A DNA stretch of 64,000 nucleotides from Panulirus ornatus (GCF_036320965.1 NC_092234.1:32330203-32394202); one strand, 5' to 3'. Shown: positions 33,176 to 45,633, counted from the stretch's first letter. The notes: generated by a model from the sequence alone, not told the origin. A program made the numbers and translations.

Positions 33176-33184
33176 ACAAGGAAA

Positions 33185-33328
33185 TATACATCCTCGCTTG
33201 GTTCTTTCCTCTGTTCCTAAATTTGTAAAGTAATGTAGGAGGGAAGGATTTCCAATTCTCCTTCCCCGCCCCTCAGTGCCGCTTTCAAAGGATGCACGGC
33301 ACTGTAGGAGTATTTCTCCCCTGTCCTA
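33185..33328 (-). mobile_element. SINE family A fragment, diverged
   Basis: Matches the + strand reading of 17690-17838 block by block: CTCTGTTCCT, GGAAGGATTTCCAATTCTCC, TTCCCCGCCCCTCAGTGCCG and GTAGGAGTATTTCTCCCCT. It lacks the shared 3' tail on its left, where an oppositely oriented LINE tail sits instead. Confidence 0.55.
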
Positions 33329-33350
33329 GGAATAATATGTATGTATGTAA

Positions 33351-33459
<109 letters not shown>

Positions 33460-34197
33460 ACTCACATAATTAGTGAGGAGGAGACCCATATCATTTGCTT
33501 AATACCTCGTTATCACGATCATGGTATTCCTGCACCACTCTACAACACACAGAGCGCACTCGGTACACACCACACGATGTGTTAATGCTCCAATATGGCG
33601 ATATAGTGACACTAGGCTAATACACAGGTAAAACTAATTTCGACGTGGTTTTTTTATGTTAAGTTTAAAGGCTGTGAATGAATCAAACACAAAATACCTA
33701 GATGTCATTTGGGCCATCGGTAAGAATCCTGTGATCCTCAACAGACAGAGACATCTGTTAAACGGGAACTATCGAGATTTTCACATCTGTTCGTAGTGGC
33801 AGCGAAAATAATGATGGTTATTCACCCTCGCCTCCAATCAGCTGATTACTATAAACATCCACCCACCACCAGTGCTGCCAGTTCCCTGACGCGCCTACAG
33901 CCTACCCACCCACCAATCGTTGCCAGCGTCATCACGCACGGCTCCATTAATTTGATATCGGAAACCACTACACCATTAGCAAGTACATGAGTGATGGTAT
34001 TGCCTAAAGCCTCAATACCCGTAATGAACTGTGTTAAGCCCACACTATAAATACGGCCGACGCTGTCCAAAATTTAGGCTCGGGGGCGGCCTATACTCAG
34101 TCCTGAGTGGCAGTGGTGTGCGCGCGTGTTCAACCTCACTAGGGATAGGGGAGCGAGTGCTCGTCTCGTTCGGTTGTGGAAGACCTACTGGAAAGTC
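33460..34197. other. Featureless segment
   Basis: Nothing recognised. Confidence 0.45.
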
Positions 34198-34430
34198 TCG
34201 CTATCTGGCTCTCACTTGATGCGAGACCTTATCGAACGGCTTTATGAAAATTCAAAGTAGATGGCGTCAACCACTTTACCTTCACCATAAATGCTGATTA
34301 CATCATCAAAGAAATCAAGACGATTTGTCAGACAAGAAAGATTTCGTCAGCTATGCTGAAAATCGTTGGCCGAGTGTTGATCTCCTAACTGATTTACAAT
34401 CCCGTCTTGAATTTATTACATGGGTGTACC
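34198..34430 (-). pseudogene. CR1/jockey-group reverse transcriptase fragment
   Basis: Minus-strand translation gives SCLTNRLDFFDDVISIYGEG and then KVVDAIYFEF (about 34260-34340). After a frameshift comes KPFDKVSHQ (about 34218-34244). This is the conserved RT block that normally reads SCLTNLL...V.. IYLDF.KAFDKVPH in CR1/jockey-type LINEs, including the first catalytic aspartate region. Upstream NQ..ANDFQHS is the decayed QHGF.. motif. Only about 75 codons survive, so this is a fragment. Confidence 0.72.
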
Positions 34431-36152
34431 AGTGACGGACGGCAAGTTAATCGCGCAATAGTTCCCTGGCAGAGACACGTTACCGTGAACCAATCTTAGG
34501 TACGGGCTGAAGCCTATCTTAAGTAGATGCCGAAGGGCCATCTCTAGCCGGACAGGTGACAATTATATTTTTACAAGACGCAAGACCTTATCTTGATCAC
34601 GTCTGCTGTTGTCCTTCTGTCTTATGCTTGCAGTCTTCCTCTGTGTCATACCTGCGCAAAGACACAAACACAAACAAACCGCTCTCATCTGAAAATAAAC
34701 TCCCCAGGCCTGTACGAGTTACACTTTCTCATCTACGCTCTGGACACCACCCATCTTCACAACATTACAAGCACCAATACACTCGACACTTCACAACACA
34801 TTATAACACCTGAATTAACGGCAAACATCTGGTGTAAACAATACCTCCTGCCTTCTTTGCGAGCTCTTCCTTCTGCTGGTACCACAAGACATGAGTAACC
34901 TCAGGGTCTTGAGGCGTTCTCTCTTGAGAGAGAGAGACAAGGTGTGAAAATGGGTGTTGTTTCTGTCATTCTGGTAGGTGTGATGTGTGGTTGGTGAGTT
35001 GCACCGCCGTCTGTATACTACCTCAAGTGTGAACTCTGTACCAATACAGCATCCCATGACAGAGAGGAGTTAATGAATTTGTATTGTGATCTCTCGACGA
35101 CTGTGATTAACACGGAATTTCATAATTAAGCGAGAGAAATCTTGTAAATCTGAAGGACGTAACTTCTGTCTGATGAATAAAGATATGTTTAGTTTTAGTA
35201 AAATAAAATTATGTATCTCCCTCTCGCATAGAAACACGAACTGAAAAAATGAATAATAATAACTTTGGCGACACTTGGGCAAAATTTCAAGAAACGTATA
35301 CATAATAAGGTTAATGTCGCCACACTTAAAGAATTCAAGAACCTCCAAGAGATAAGACTGTCTTCTCTCACGCCAAGTTTACCACACTTTACAGGTAAAG
35401 GCGCTTTAAACTGTAAGAAACCACTGAACAGTGACTTTAATCTCATCATCATCTGTTACGAAATACGTAAACTAAGGAGGAAGAACGTCACTTCTAAACC
35501 TAATATTTTAACACCGACAAGAAAGTCACGCACTTTACCTCCACGGGGATGCATCCATCACCCGTTCTTTTGTTTAAACACACACAGGTAAACGATACCT
35601 TGCTCAGTCAGGCTCTAATAAACATATACGATAATGAGTACAAATTTCAATTTAGCTTTGGCGAGTGAAGCTATTTCATGGTCATATCACTGGAGGAAAA
35701 CGGCTCACACCTCAAGGTAAAGTTAGCTGATATGTGTGTGGCTGACATGGCTCTCACACAGGACTAAAACAGAAGAATAGTCAGACAGTGAGAGAATGGG
35801 AGGTAATTAAGAAAAGGGAAGAGTAACGAGATGGGAGATGCATACCGCATATATCCCGGACGGAAAGGTACGAGGTACGTGGAAGAGTGAGGAAGGAAAG
35901 GAGGGATAAAAAAAAGATGAGACATTGATTCGGTCATATTTCATTAGTAGCTACATATTGTATATCACTGCACATAAGAAGCTTATGTATACTAAGCTGG
36001 CTTCTCCCGCAACCAAACTCCCGGAGAGCGCGCGAGGCGCCTCCTCTTACTTTCTGTGTAGGGTAGTCAATATGAACAATCTAATTAACAGGAAAAAAAG
36101 GAAACCTGTTCTTAATCAGAAGACTGAATGTGAAGCAGTTTTAATGAATGCT
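34431..36152. other. Gene-free segment
   Basis: No gene recognised. 35265-35591 has a 108-codon + frame without known domain; the opposite strand is also open. 35990-36050 has a GC-rich patch with GGAGAGCGCGCGAGGCGCC. Confidence 0.45.
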
Positions 36153-36534
36153 TTATAGTTTACATGTAATCCCGAGTATGACGATTAGTTTACATGTAAT
36201 CATGAATATGTATATTTGTCTGCATGAAATTCTGAGCATGATTATTAGTTTACATGTATTCGAGTATTCTTAATAGTTTACATGTAATCCTGAGTATCAT
36301 AATAGTTTACATGTAATACCATCATCAATAATTTACATGCAATCCTGAGCATGCTTAACAGTTTACATGTAATCCTGAGTATTCTTTATAGTTTACATCT
36401 AATCTTCAGAATACTTAGTGGTTTACATGTAACCCTGAGTATGCTTAATAGTTTCTATATAATCCTGAGCATACTGAATAGTTTACATGTTATCTTATGT
36501 ATGTTTGATAGTTTACATGTAATCCTGAGTGCAA
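36153..36534. repeat. ~30 bp minisatellite, about 13 units
   Basis: TAGTTTACATGTAATCCTGA plus GTATGCTTAA recurs every 27-32 bases. Unit length varies through small deletions, and ACATGT is the most conserved element. Confidence 0.95.
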
Positions 36535-37496
36535 CTGGATTATCTTTTTGGCGGGAAGGGATAATTGTGATAATCTCCAACTGCTGGGTCACGTCAGGTG
36601 TTGTCTCTGTATGCTGGATGAAAGCGATTACGATGAATGTTTATGACTGCTTTGCAACTGCTGAAAGAGGTGGAGGTGGAGGTGGAGGGTGGTAGAGAAA
36701 CACCTGGTGGGGGTGGTCGTTTAAGCATGTGGCACCAAGTCAGGAACAAAGGACGGCTAATATTAACAGTATGTAGGAATAAAGTGTCTGGCGAAGTAGG
36801 GAGTGTTAAACGACAGCCAATGACATGGATAATGAGAGTGGGTCAGGACACAGGAGAGAGAGGATTAGGTGAGGAAGAGCGGAACGTCTAGAACCAGGCG
36901 AAGGAACTGTGGAAGGATGAGGTGGAGTGAGAGGGGTGCGAGTCGCGCTTCTTCCCTGCGACATGAAGAACTGTAGGAGAGAGGAGTGAGGCACGACACA
37001 TTACAGCTGTCCGTGGTTTCCGAGGCTCTTCTACATCCACAGCTCGGCCCTTGGCCAAGCTGCCGTGTTTCGTTTCAGTCAGGCTGTTCGAGGCCGCGAC
37101 CCGCAGGTCAACGTATCATGCAAGACTAGGCTGGTCTCGCACACCTTGCAAACATCTATGCAGATGTTTTATGATTATATTATCTACACAGAACAATCTA
37201 CAGTGTGTATAAAAAAATTGGTGGCAATGTGGATCAAGATATGTAAATTCTCGTAAACTAATACAATAGTGATTTTTTTCATCCAATTTTACTCTCAACA
37301 ACTGTATGAAATATGAAGAGCAAGTGATCGTTTCAGTTGTGACCTACTGTCAAGCCACGGCCATACGAGTGTAAAATTAGTATTGCTTTGGATATCCCAG
37401 GTAAAGCAGTGCAATATGGTTGAGAGGCAAGCATGTCTTCTCGCAGGTAGATGTGTATCATGTACCAGCGGTTACAGAACCTTCCTCCGTTGCTTG

Positions 37497-37499
<3 letters not shown>
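36535..37499. other. Featureless segment
   Basis: 36660-36710 is GGA/GGT-rich. No gene recognised. Confidence 0.45.

Positions 37500-37528
<29 letters not shown>
37500..37528. repeat. (AC)n microsatellite
   Basis: About 29 bases of AC. Confidence 0.95.
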
Positions 37529-37777
37529 CATAGGTAACCGTAAGGCAGACACAGCTGTTATAAGCCAAGGCTAAATCCCTCCTCTACTGTCGCACCCACA
37601 TAGTAACATTAGCAACACCGTTTTATTGCCTTATGATTTACCTCGCATCTGTGAGCTGATTCACAGTAATCATTTCTTTTTCTTTCTTTAAGCAATGTTA
37701 CAAAGATGCTCAGCAGTTTCGTTCCTTATCCTCTGTGTCGCAAAGTGTGAGTAAAGAAATACTTAGAGCCATCATAG

Positions 37778-37778
<1 letters not shown>

Positions 37779-37832
<54 letters not shown>
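37779..37832. repeat. (GT)n microsatellite
   Basis: About 54 bases of GT, then an interrupted GT-rich stretch to 37865. Confidence 0.97.
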
Positions 37833-37839
<7 letters not shown>

Positions 37840-37884
37840 GCATATGTGTGAGTGTGTATGTGTGTGGAGGCGGGGGGGGGGCGA

Positions 37885-38690
37885 CTGGTTGATTGTAGCT
37901 ATCGTAAGATATCAAAATTCGCAGACGATGGTAAGCTAGGAAACAAAGCTACAGCAGTAAGCGAACTTTCACAGCTGCAGCCTGACGCAGGCAAACTGAT
38001 AAGCCTGAGGTCACAGGTGGCAAATGAATGTTGATATCGGCAAGTGCAAAGTGTTTACACGTCGGCAGTGGAGAATTCATTTCCCTGGGGTGTAAAAATT
38101 GAAAGAGGAAAAGAAAAAGACTTTTAAGCGCAATAATCTCCGATACCCTAAAGCCAAGCAAGTAGTGCGCAGAAGCACAGTGAGGAAACAAAACAAAACA
38201 AAACAGGCGTATAGAATCCAAGGCTTCATAGATAAATCATTCGAATTCGATTCTAAGACCCTAATTCTTACATTCTACAGGTCACTGTTGTGTACCCTAC
38301 CTTGAACATCGTGTTTAGTTTTGGTCACTTTATCCGAAACAAGACAAAAACGTAAAGGGAGAGAGTAACAACCAACCAAGATGATTGCCCAAATAATGAA
38401 CAAATTCTGTGAGAGCCGACCACACGACTTGAGCTTATAACTTAGCTTAGAAAAGAGAGAGACTCACATGGTGATCTGACACAGGTACTTAAATCTATCA
38501 AAGGTTTAGATAATCTGGACCTAAGTTGCTCCTTAAGGCTACGTAGATTTGCCATGTTTAACAAGTAGCAACAGATACGAACCCGCGGGCTGACTGTTTT
38601 GCTTCGAGTGAGACAAAGTGCCCTTCCTTCAATAGAATTGTTAACATAATGAATGATTTACGAATGAGAATAGATGAAAGCCTAGGTTTT
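37885..38690 (+). pseudogene. CR1/jockey-group LINE reverse transcriptase remnant
   Basis: In order: KFADDGKLGNK (about 37913-37945, catalytic FADD), then a QLQPDAGKL stretch where these LINEs have LQ.DLDKL. Next come W.MNVDIGKCKVF (38022-38060), AYRIQGFIDKSFEF (38207-38248) and YRSLLCTLP (38278-38304), equivalent to the usual LY.SLVRP.LEY. The 38465-38520 stretch HGDLTQVLKSIKGLDN matches the RGDLI.VFKI.KG region. Multiple stops and frameshifts. The N-terminal RT half is missing; upstream lies a G-run and (GT)n. Independent of the copies at 8.6 and 46.9 kb and more diverged than either. Confidence 0.75.
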
Positions 38691-38889
38691 TGAGAAAAAA
38701 AAAAAATCCACGAGACTTTTTTTCCAGTAAAACTTATGTTTTACGGTTTTCTGAAAGTAACATAAGCAGTGCAAAGAATTTTTGGTGTTCAGTAAAACTT
38801 TTAAGTAGCGTCAGATGCCGTCTTCACGACGCGAACAAAACACTGATTTGTAAGTAATAAAGTGACTATCACTTCTGAAGCAACCAGTT

Positions 38890-39230
38890 AATGAACACCC
38901 TTGTCCCCTCTCCCCCTCTCAAACTATACCTGTTCATATAATCTTTCTAAATCACTTCCACATATACCCCACCTCCACCCGCCCATCCTAAGTTATAGAA
39001 ACTGATTATCAAGTCTTTCTAACATCCCCCGTCCTCATCCCCACCTAAGTAACTGCCAAGTGTTCACGAAATGTTTCTAAATCATCACCGTCCTACACCC
39101 TTTCCTAAGTACCAGTCAAGAATTCAAGTCTTTCTAAATTGTATCCATCGCAACCGCATCCTTCCTCTAAGTCACTGTAAATGCTCATCAACTCTCTCTA
39201 AATCATTCCCACCCCAACTAAACCCCGCTG
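38890..39230. repeat. ~60 bp degenerate minisatellite, about five units
   Basis: CTTTCTAA-like blocks near 38943, 39015, 39073, 39130 and 39193 are each followed by a C-rich stretch and CCTAAGT plus a TCAAG or TTCA block. Old and diverged. Confidence 0.7.
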
Positions 39231-39689
39231 TATGTAAGAGTTTACAGAGACATCTTCAAGTAAAGCATTTCAGAGAACATGATTTATACGTAGCGATGGA
39301 GTTTTCAGACTGAAAATTAATTCATATGAAGGAGACGCCCCAGGAAAACACTGAAGGTCTGCAAGAACCTCCAGTGAAACAAAATCGAGTCGTGTTCCTT
39401 CTCATGTTGTGATGAACGAACCGTGTCATCCACTCTGCGTCCTAAATATATTATCAAGTCAGAACTAACTTACTGTCCATCTCCCTACGCTACAATAGCT
39501 GATCTGCAGCTCTGAACATTCGTGTGTGCCTTAATGTGATTATATCCATTCAAATCTCAAATGGTTAGACCCATCTCCTGGTGCCTCATAGGACTTGCAT
39601 AGGTTCGATACGGAGCTACAGTAGGTGTTGAGTACCCCAAAAATCTCTCAACACCAGATGAACGGGTGATCTACAAAGACATGGGTTCT
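39231..39689. other. Featureless segment
   Basis: Nothing recognised. Confidence 0.5.
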
Positions 39690-39925
39690 GCCGAATCCTT
39701 CATCATTATTAATATCATTATCATATAACCATACGACCAAGGCTCCAAGGCTGCGCTACACTCAGTAACAGGGAAAGGATGGACTGCTTTGCAGCGAAAA
39801 GTTTTTCTTTGACTAGACTGTTTTGTCAACTGACGATGAGACAGACTCACCAAAAAATGTTTTTTTTTTTTCACTCGCGGTTTAACCTCAAGCGGGCAGA
39901 GTTCGGTAACACCATCTTCCATCGT
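39690..39925 (+). mobile_element. SINE-like family B copy
   Basis: Contains CAAGGCTGCGCTACACTCAG, AACAGGGAAAGGATGG, TTTTCACTCGCGGTTTAACC, TCAAGCGGGCAGAG and CGGTAACACC in the order seen at 16085-16315 and 45055-45275 (reversed). A T-run has expanded in the middle. Confidence 0.65.
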
Positions 39926-40157
39926 AAGATCCATAAATAAAGTCTTGGAGCAAATGCTCAAATCACCTTGCACCGTCATATGAAAGATGATCAAATCACG
40001 GAGTTACAGCGTTTCATGCTATCTCCTCACATTGTGACCAGAGGCGTCATTGCCTTGGGATTAACACTTCCACGGGTCTTTCACCTCCTGAGCGAATGGA
40101 GGTCTACAGGTGATGTCCCTCAGGGTGGGTGTACTTAACGAGGCTTCGCGGGTGAGC

Positions 40158-40280
40158 AAGACCACTGCGTCAGCCCTCCACCTGAGACAAACGAACGCAC
40201 AGAGACCACTGCGTCAGCCCTCCACCTGAGACACACGAACGCACAGAGACCACTGCGTCAGCCCTCCACCCGAGACAAGC
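40158..40280. repeat. 44 bp tandem repeat, three units
   Basis: GACCACTGCGTCAGCCCTCC starts at 40160, 40204 and 40248; each unit continues ACCTGAGACA and GAACGCACAGA. Units are almost identical, so amplification is recent. Confidence 0.97.
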
Positions 40281-41314
40281 AAATGGACGGGGAAGGTGGT
40301 ACTCAGGCATCAGTCTACTCTCCTGTTTTCTGGTTGATATCATTCTTCGACATTTCATTTTTCCTCCTCGTGCATTTAAGGTACCATTCCACGACAAGAT
40401 GGTACACAACACAGAACCTACAGTTGAATTCCTTCATGGTTTTTTCCCCTTATCCTGCATGCTTCTACGTTCTACCCTACTTTATCTATATCTAGTTTTT
40501 CAATTCTAAGAGTGTCTGTGTTCCACATGTCTGTTCCTCACATGTCTGTCTCCAACACTTCTGATATGATCCGCATGTGTGTGCGTCTCACAGATGTTTG
40601 TGTCACGTGTGTCTGTATCTCTCTCACAAAACAGTCGCTCACTTGTGTTTCTACATCTCACACATCTATCTACATATCCAACCTCCATACACATTCCACA
40701 CACACGTTCACATCCCCAAAATACTGCACGTCCTCAAGATGTGATATTCATACGCCAGCCTGTGCTCTATACACCCTTATATCATAAATTCCCCAACACA
40801 TATCCGTGAAGTGTGATGAAAATGATAAAATCCCTCCTTATTTAAACGACTGAACATTCAAAAATAAGGTTTGAGGATAACATTGCTTGTCAAATATCGG
40901 CTCCGATACCCTGACGGACTGAAAAGACTTGGAGGCCTATGTGGACAGAAACTTGCACACAATTACACGCTGCTTGTAATCAAGAGTGAAGAGCAGCTTT
41001 TTATAACCAATCTAAGGGTATACCTTTATGTCTAAGATATCGATATAATTTTGACGTATGGCTTATAGGCCAAAGCACCGACAAACCATCACATTTCTAA
41101 TGTACCGGCGATATAGCTAAGGTCACAAGACGCAGACGGGGCCGTCTTGCCACACCGGGTTTTGCAGTGGTGTCAGGAGCAAAGATATATAAACCTACGG
41201 GGATCATAATTGCAAGGACGGTAAAGCAGAACCATCATGAGCCGGCGATATCCCTTATGCATTATCGCCTGGACACTTGTTTTCGTACGATTCAGCAGCG
41301 AAATAATAAATGGT
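40281..41314. other. Featureless segment
   Basis: 40505-40700 has loose repeats of CACATGTCTGT and CACACGT; no gene recognised. Confidence 0.45.
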
Positions 41315-41323
41315 TAACACACA

Positions 41324-41374
<51 letters not shown>
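41315..41374. repeat. (AC)n microsatellite
   Basis: About 56 bases of AC with one T. Confidence 0.97.
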
Positions 41375-41378
<4 letters not shown>

Positions 41379-41540
41379 GCACTAAACCGATCAGACACGA
41401 GGAAATTATGAGCTACTACAGCAACAATACTGACTGACTCCCCTCGACCCAAACCCCTTACACACAGACCGAGGTGCACAGCCAACATCCTCCCTTCGTG
41501 CTTCTCAACCTCCCCCTCACCTCACGTGTTCCCTCTACTC

Positions 41541-41542
41541 TA

Positions 41543-41612
<70 letters not shown>
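41541..41612. repeat. (CT)n microsatellite
   Basis: About 70 bases of CT, preceded by (CTCTA)n. Confidence 0.98.
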
Positions 41613-41614
<2 letters not shown>

Positions 41615-41734
41615 GGGCTTTGTCATAAGCCACAAGATGTTTTCGTATACATTAGAGGCAAACACAGATCAAGGCTGCTAATTGGTGTCGAGATGCGCTG
41701 ATACAGCTATTTCTGTCCCGCCCGAGTAGCCCCG

Positions 41735-42010
41735 CTGGGTGGAGGGTGAGGAGTGGGGGAAGACAGGGTGTGGGGAAGTCTGGGGGAGGAGTTGGGGAGA
41801 GGCAGGGTGTGGGGAAGCTTGGGGAAGGTCATGCGTGCTTTCATTGTGGGAAGTGTACATTTGAGAGGGGGACCCTGTGGGGATTGCATATATACCCATG
41901 GGGATAGGAACACCTGAGGGCTTTCTACCCCTGTGGGGAAAGAACCCTGTGTGAGTAGTGTTCATCTCTGGGACGCCTCACCCTGGGGTAGTATACACCT
42001 GGGTCCCCCT
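41735..42010. repeat. Degenerate TGTGGGGA-type repeats
   Basis: GTGTGGGGAAG, TTGGGGAGAG, CCTGTGGGGA and CCATGGGGATA recur irregularly at 20-45 bases; two clear copies of GCAGGGTGTGGGGAAG-like sequence lie at about 41764 and 41801. Confidence 0.55.
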
Positions 42011-42647
42011 CTCCCCCCTGCAGGTATTATGACAATAGCCGGTTCGGGTTTAAAAATAATCACCTATGTTAGGTTCCCCTGACGCTTGTGTCACCACAAG
42101 CTGCTCCCCCTCCCTCCTCACTCGCTGCCCTTCACTCACGCCAAAATACATACATAAAACGCAGGGTTTTTATTTAACTAGCAGTTTCTTCTAAGGAACA
42201 AACAATCTCTAATAACCGCTGTACTCAATTAGCTCTTTAAAGTCGATAATTAACGATTTGGTGTTTTCACCAGAGGTACTTTCTTCTAATACCTGCCTGT
42301 CTTTCCCACCTTGGCCGAGCTATCTTAACGATGAGACATGTGAGCTTTAAGCAAAAAAAGAAAAAGAAAATAGTAATCCTCGCTTGGCTCCTTGTGTTCT
42401 CACTTTCATGAAGTGATAATACAGGATGGGAGTATATACAAACCCTTCGCTCCTGCCATATTCTAGTCACAACAGAAGATATACGAGGATAGCATTCCCT
42501 CATTCACGAAGGCAACTCGAAGCATGACCAACCAACTTAAAAGCACAACTAAATAAAGGAAGAGTCAGTCCAAGCTAAGATGTGGATCAACAGTCCCAAG
42601 ATATTACTTCGTTGTGAAGACGCTCGCCCGCACAGCCATCCGAAATG

Positions 42648-42650
<3 letters not shown>
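42011..42650. other. Featureless segment
   Basis: Nothing recognised. Confidence 0.5.

Positions 42651-42713
<63 letters not shown>
42651..42713. repeat. (CT)n microsatellite
   Basis: About 63 bases of CT. Confidence 0.98.
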
Positions 42714-42716
<3 letters not shown>

Positions 42717-43084
42717 AACCACTCACGTGCTTGCTATTCCAGTGATCTGCCGTTTCACTACGATCGGTCCACCATCCGGCGGCAGTGAGCACACACCGCA
42801 AGACTCCGGTCAGTACAGCACACTGGCACTATGAATCTAACATCATCCAGTTTCTCCTGGTCCACCACACAGGCCACAGAACTTTCCGAAAGAGTGTTAT
42901 GAAGACGAGGAAGAGGGAGTAATGAGTTACCCACATGGTTGCTTCCATTCCACGATACAAGTGTATGAAAACAAGGTAAGATCTAGTTATACTAAACTGT
43001 GGGCGTTGAAGACATGAACACATGTTCGAAGTTAGTTAATACTACTGGGTCAGCTGAGAGTATGCATGAAACACATCTCGTGAT

Positions 43085-43086
<2 letters not shown>
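42714..43086. other. Featureless segment
   Basis: Nothing recognised. Confidence 0.5.
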
Positions 43087-43168
<82 letters not shown>

Positions 43169-43176
43169 TAATAATG

Positions 43177-43212
<36 letters not shown>

Positions 43213-43235
43213 GTAACAATGATAAACGATAATAA

Positions 43236-43292
<57 letters not shown>

Positions 43293-43375
43293 CAGCAGTG
43301 CTACTACTACTACCACTAATAATAATAATAATGATAATAATAATAATAATAATGATAATAATAATAATAATAATG

Positions 43376-43426
<51 letters not shown>

Positions 43427-43506
43427 TTGTTATTATTATTACTATTATTATTATTATTATTATCATTATTATTATTATTATTATTATTATCATCATTATT
43501 ATCATT
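43087..43506. repeat. Trinucleotide complex with inverted symmetry
   Basis: In order: interrupted (AAT)n 43090-43210, (AGT)n 43232-43290, GCAGCAGTG centre, (CTA)n to about 43315, (AAT)n 43318-43425, then (ATT)n 43427-43505. AGT/ACT and AAT/ATT arms are reverse complements, so large foldbacks are possible. Frames in all six readings are homopolymeric-type peptides and not genes. Confidence 0.97.
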
Positions 43507-43734
43507 CAGCGTTTCTTGCGTCAAGCGAGGCGGTGCCAGCAACGAACGAACAGCCTCGTTTGTCCACATTCAATCTTTAGGTTTCATATATAACTCAAAG
43601 CCTCCTCTCCAACCTTCCATCTCCTGTCTCTCCCTACCTCTTTCTCCCTCCACTTGTGTGACACATATATTCTCTTAGTCAGTCCCTTCCAGTTTCTTCT
43701 TTACCGCCTGCGTTTTCTTTTGTACAACTCCTAA

Positions 43735-43774
<40 letters not shown>

Positions 43775-43843
43775 CTTTCCTGCATAATACTACTACTAAT
43801 AACAACAAAAACAACAACAACAATAATAATAATAATAATAATG

Positions 43844-43897
<54 letters not shown>

Positions 43898-43905
43898 GGA
43901 TAATA
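43735..43905. repeat. (AC)n then (ACT/AAC/AAT)n tracts
   Basis: (AC)n 43736-43772, then CTACTACTAATAACAACA, (AAC)n and (AAT)n to 43900 with a GATA interruption. Confidence 0.95.
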
Positions 43906-45054
43906 ATAATAATGATAACCTTAACAGATTCAAAATTGCGTCCCCTAACTGTCTGGGACATCACTACAGAATTAGTCGTCCAGGGTATAAGAGTGATTTA
44001 AACTTTGACTTCTTTCGTGTCGTTCCAGTAATCTTGCGACTTACTGGTGTAAAATGTTACGACACCATTCATCTGTTTAGCGATAAACCTAAGTAGCTTA
44101 ATGAATATTGGCCAATACTTGATAACGTTTAATTTCTCACAGAACCTGACGAATTCATTCTCGAAACGTATGTACAATCATTTATCAAGAACGACCCTAT
44201 CCATCTGTTTATCTTTCTACCCCGTGTCCACTATCTATCCACTTATCTCCTATCAGATTGCCTGTCTACTTACCTACCTACCTACCCACCTGCCACTAGT
44301 CTCCTGCTACCGTCCCTATGCCCTCCTTCAGGCACGGAACACCTCCAGTTCATCATCTCCCGAGACATACCGCCTGCTGACCACAGTCTGCTGAACTGAC
44401 TAACACACGCCAGTAACGCAGCCGTCAACCAGCACCTCACGGAATACACAACAACGCCACCTATCATGGGTCATGTACAGAGTCAGGGAGCATGTGGTCT
44501 TGGAGGGGTCCCTAACACCTGAAGAAGGTGATGAGGATTTTTCCGTTCGTGATTTTTTTTCGGTAAGAGCTTAACGACGATGAACGGCCTTAATGACCCC
44601 TGGCTGATGATACGTCTAAAACCCAGCCAACCAACCAACCAACCAGCCAACTCATCCTATGAATGAAGGATGAGAGAAGCGCCAGCATGTATAACGAAGC
44701 GAGAAAGCAGAAGCAAGAATGAGGGGAAAATGAGGTGTAAGGTGAGCGGATATGTGTAATTACCAACTAATGCACTGTACGGGAAGGGATTTGTACAATC
44801 GTGGGGGGGGGGCCTCCATCTCTTGAACTTTGTCCAGTATAAAACTTCTTAAACTTCTGTATACTGTCCACATTGCCAATACCATCATTCTATCTATTCC
44901 ATTCATCCACATCTCTCATGGAAGAATTCTTATCAAATCTTTTCCAACGATTTCCCAGCTTAATTTCATTCTCTGGTTCTTCTGTCTCTACATATTTCGA
45001 AGAACTGTTCACTGATGACGTCATCAGAGTATATGTGTATAATGTATGTATTTA
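43906..45054. other. Gene-free segment
   Basis: Contains (ACCT)n at about 44270-44287 and (CCAA)n at about 44623-44650. No gene recognised; the 97-codon frame at 44101-44394 has no known domain. Confidence 0.45.
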
Positions 45055-45275
45055 AAGGCGTTACCCGCATCCGCCCGCTTGAGGTTACACCGCGAGTGAA
45101 AAGTCACCTTTGGCGAGGCTGTATCACAGTCTCGTCGAAGAACTCCACACTCCAAAGGAACCTACATTCCTTCCTACTGGAAAGACTGCGCAGTCTTAGG
45201 CAGCAAGAGCCATTAGAAAGGTCCTGGGAAACAGCAGGACTACCCTAGACAAACTGGTCCTGGAGAAATTATGAA
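45055..45275 (-). mobile_element. SINE-like family B copy
   Basis: Minus strand reads TTTATCTATTCATTCATAAT, TCTCCAGGACCAGTTTGTC, AGTAGGAAGGAATGTAGGTT, GTGATACAGCCTCGCC, AAAGGTGACTTTTCACTCGC, TAACCTCAAGCGGGCGGATG and GGGTAACGCC. It is the most complete copy of the family and defines the order of blocks shared with 16085-16315 and 39690-39925. Confidence 0.75.
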
Positions 45276-45313
45276 TGAATAGATAAATATGTATCAAAGG
45301 GTGATGTGAGGAT

Positions 45314-45317
<4 letters not shown>

Positions 45318-45370
<53 letters not shown>
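45318..45370. repeat. (GT)n microsatellite
   Basis: About 52 bases of GT. Confidence 0.97.
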
Positions 45371-45372
<2 letters not shown>

Positions 45373-45471
45373 GCGCGCCAAGGAGGAACCATATGAAGCA
45401 GAGGCAACACCACGATAGGAACCCCCGAGGAGAACCGACACAGCAAACCTGTCTACTGCCCTTCGTCCTTA

Positions 45472-45563
45472 GTTCCTCTCTCTCTCTCTCTCTCCCCCGC
45501 GGTGAGAGTTAAACGCCAGCCCTCCCTTGTGGCAAAATCTCGTCGTAGGTACTTGGAGGGTAT

Positions 45564-45627
<64 letters not shown>
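45472..45627. repeat. Two (CT)n tracts flanking a module
   Basis: (CT)n at 45475-45494 and 45569-45627 bracket about 75 bases including CCAGCCCTCCCTTGTGGC, AAAATCTCGTCG and TAGGTACTTGGAGGG. Same order as the module at 6933-7032. Confidence 0.8.

Positions 45628-45633
<6 letters not shown>

Noticed and set aside
43050..43593. Asn-, Ile-, Leu- or Ser-rich frames of 126-160 codons
   Set aside because: They are AAT/ATT/AGT tracts read in six frames.
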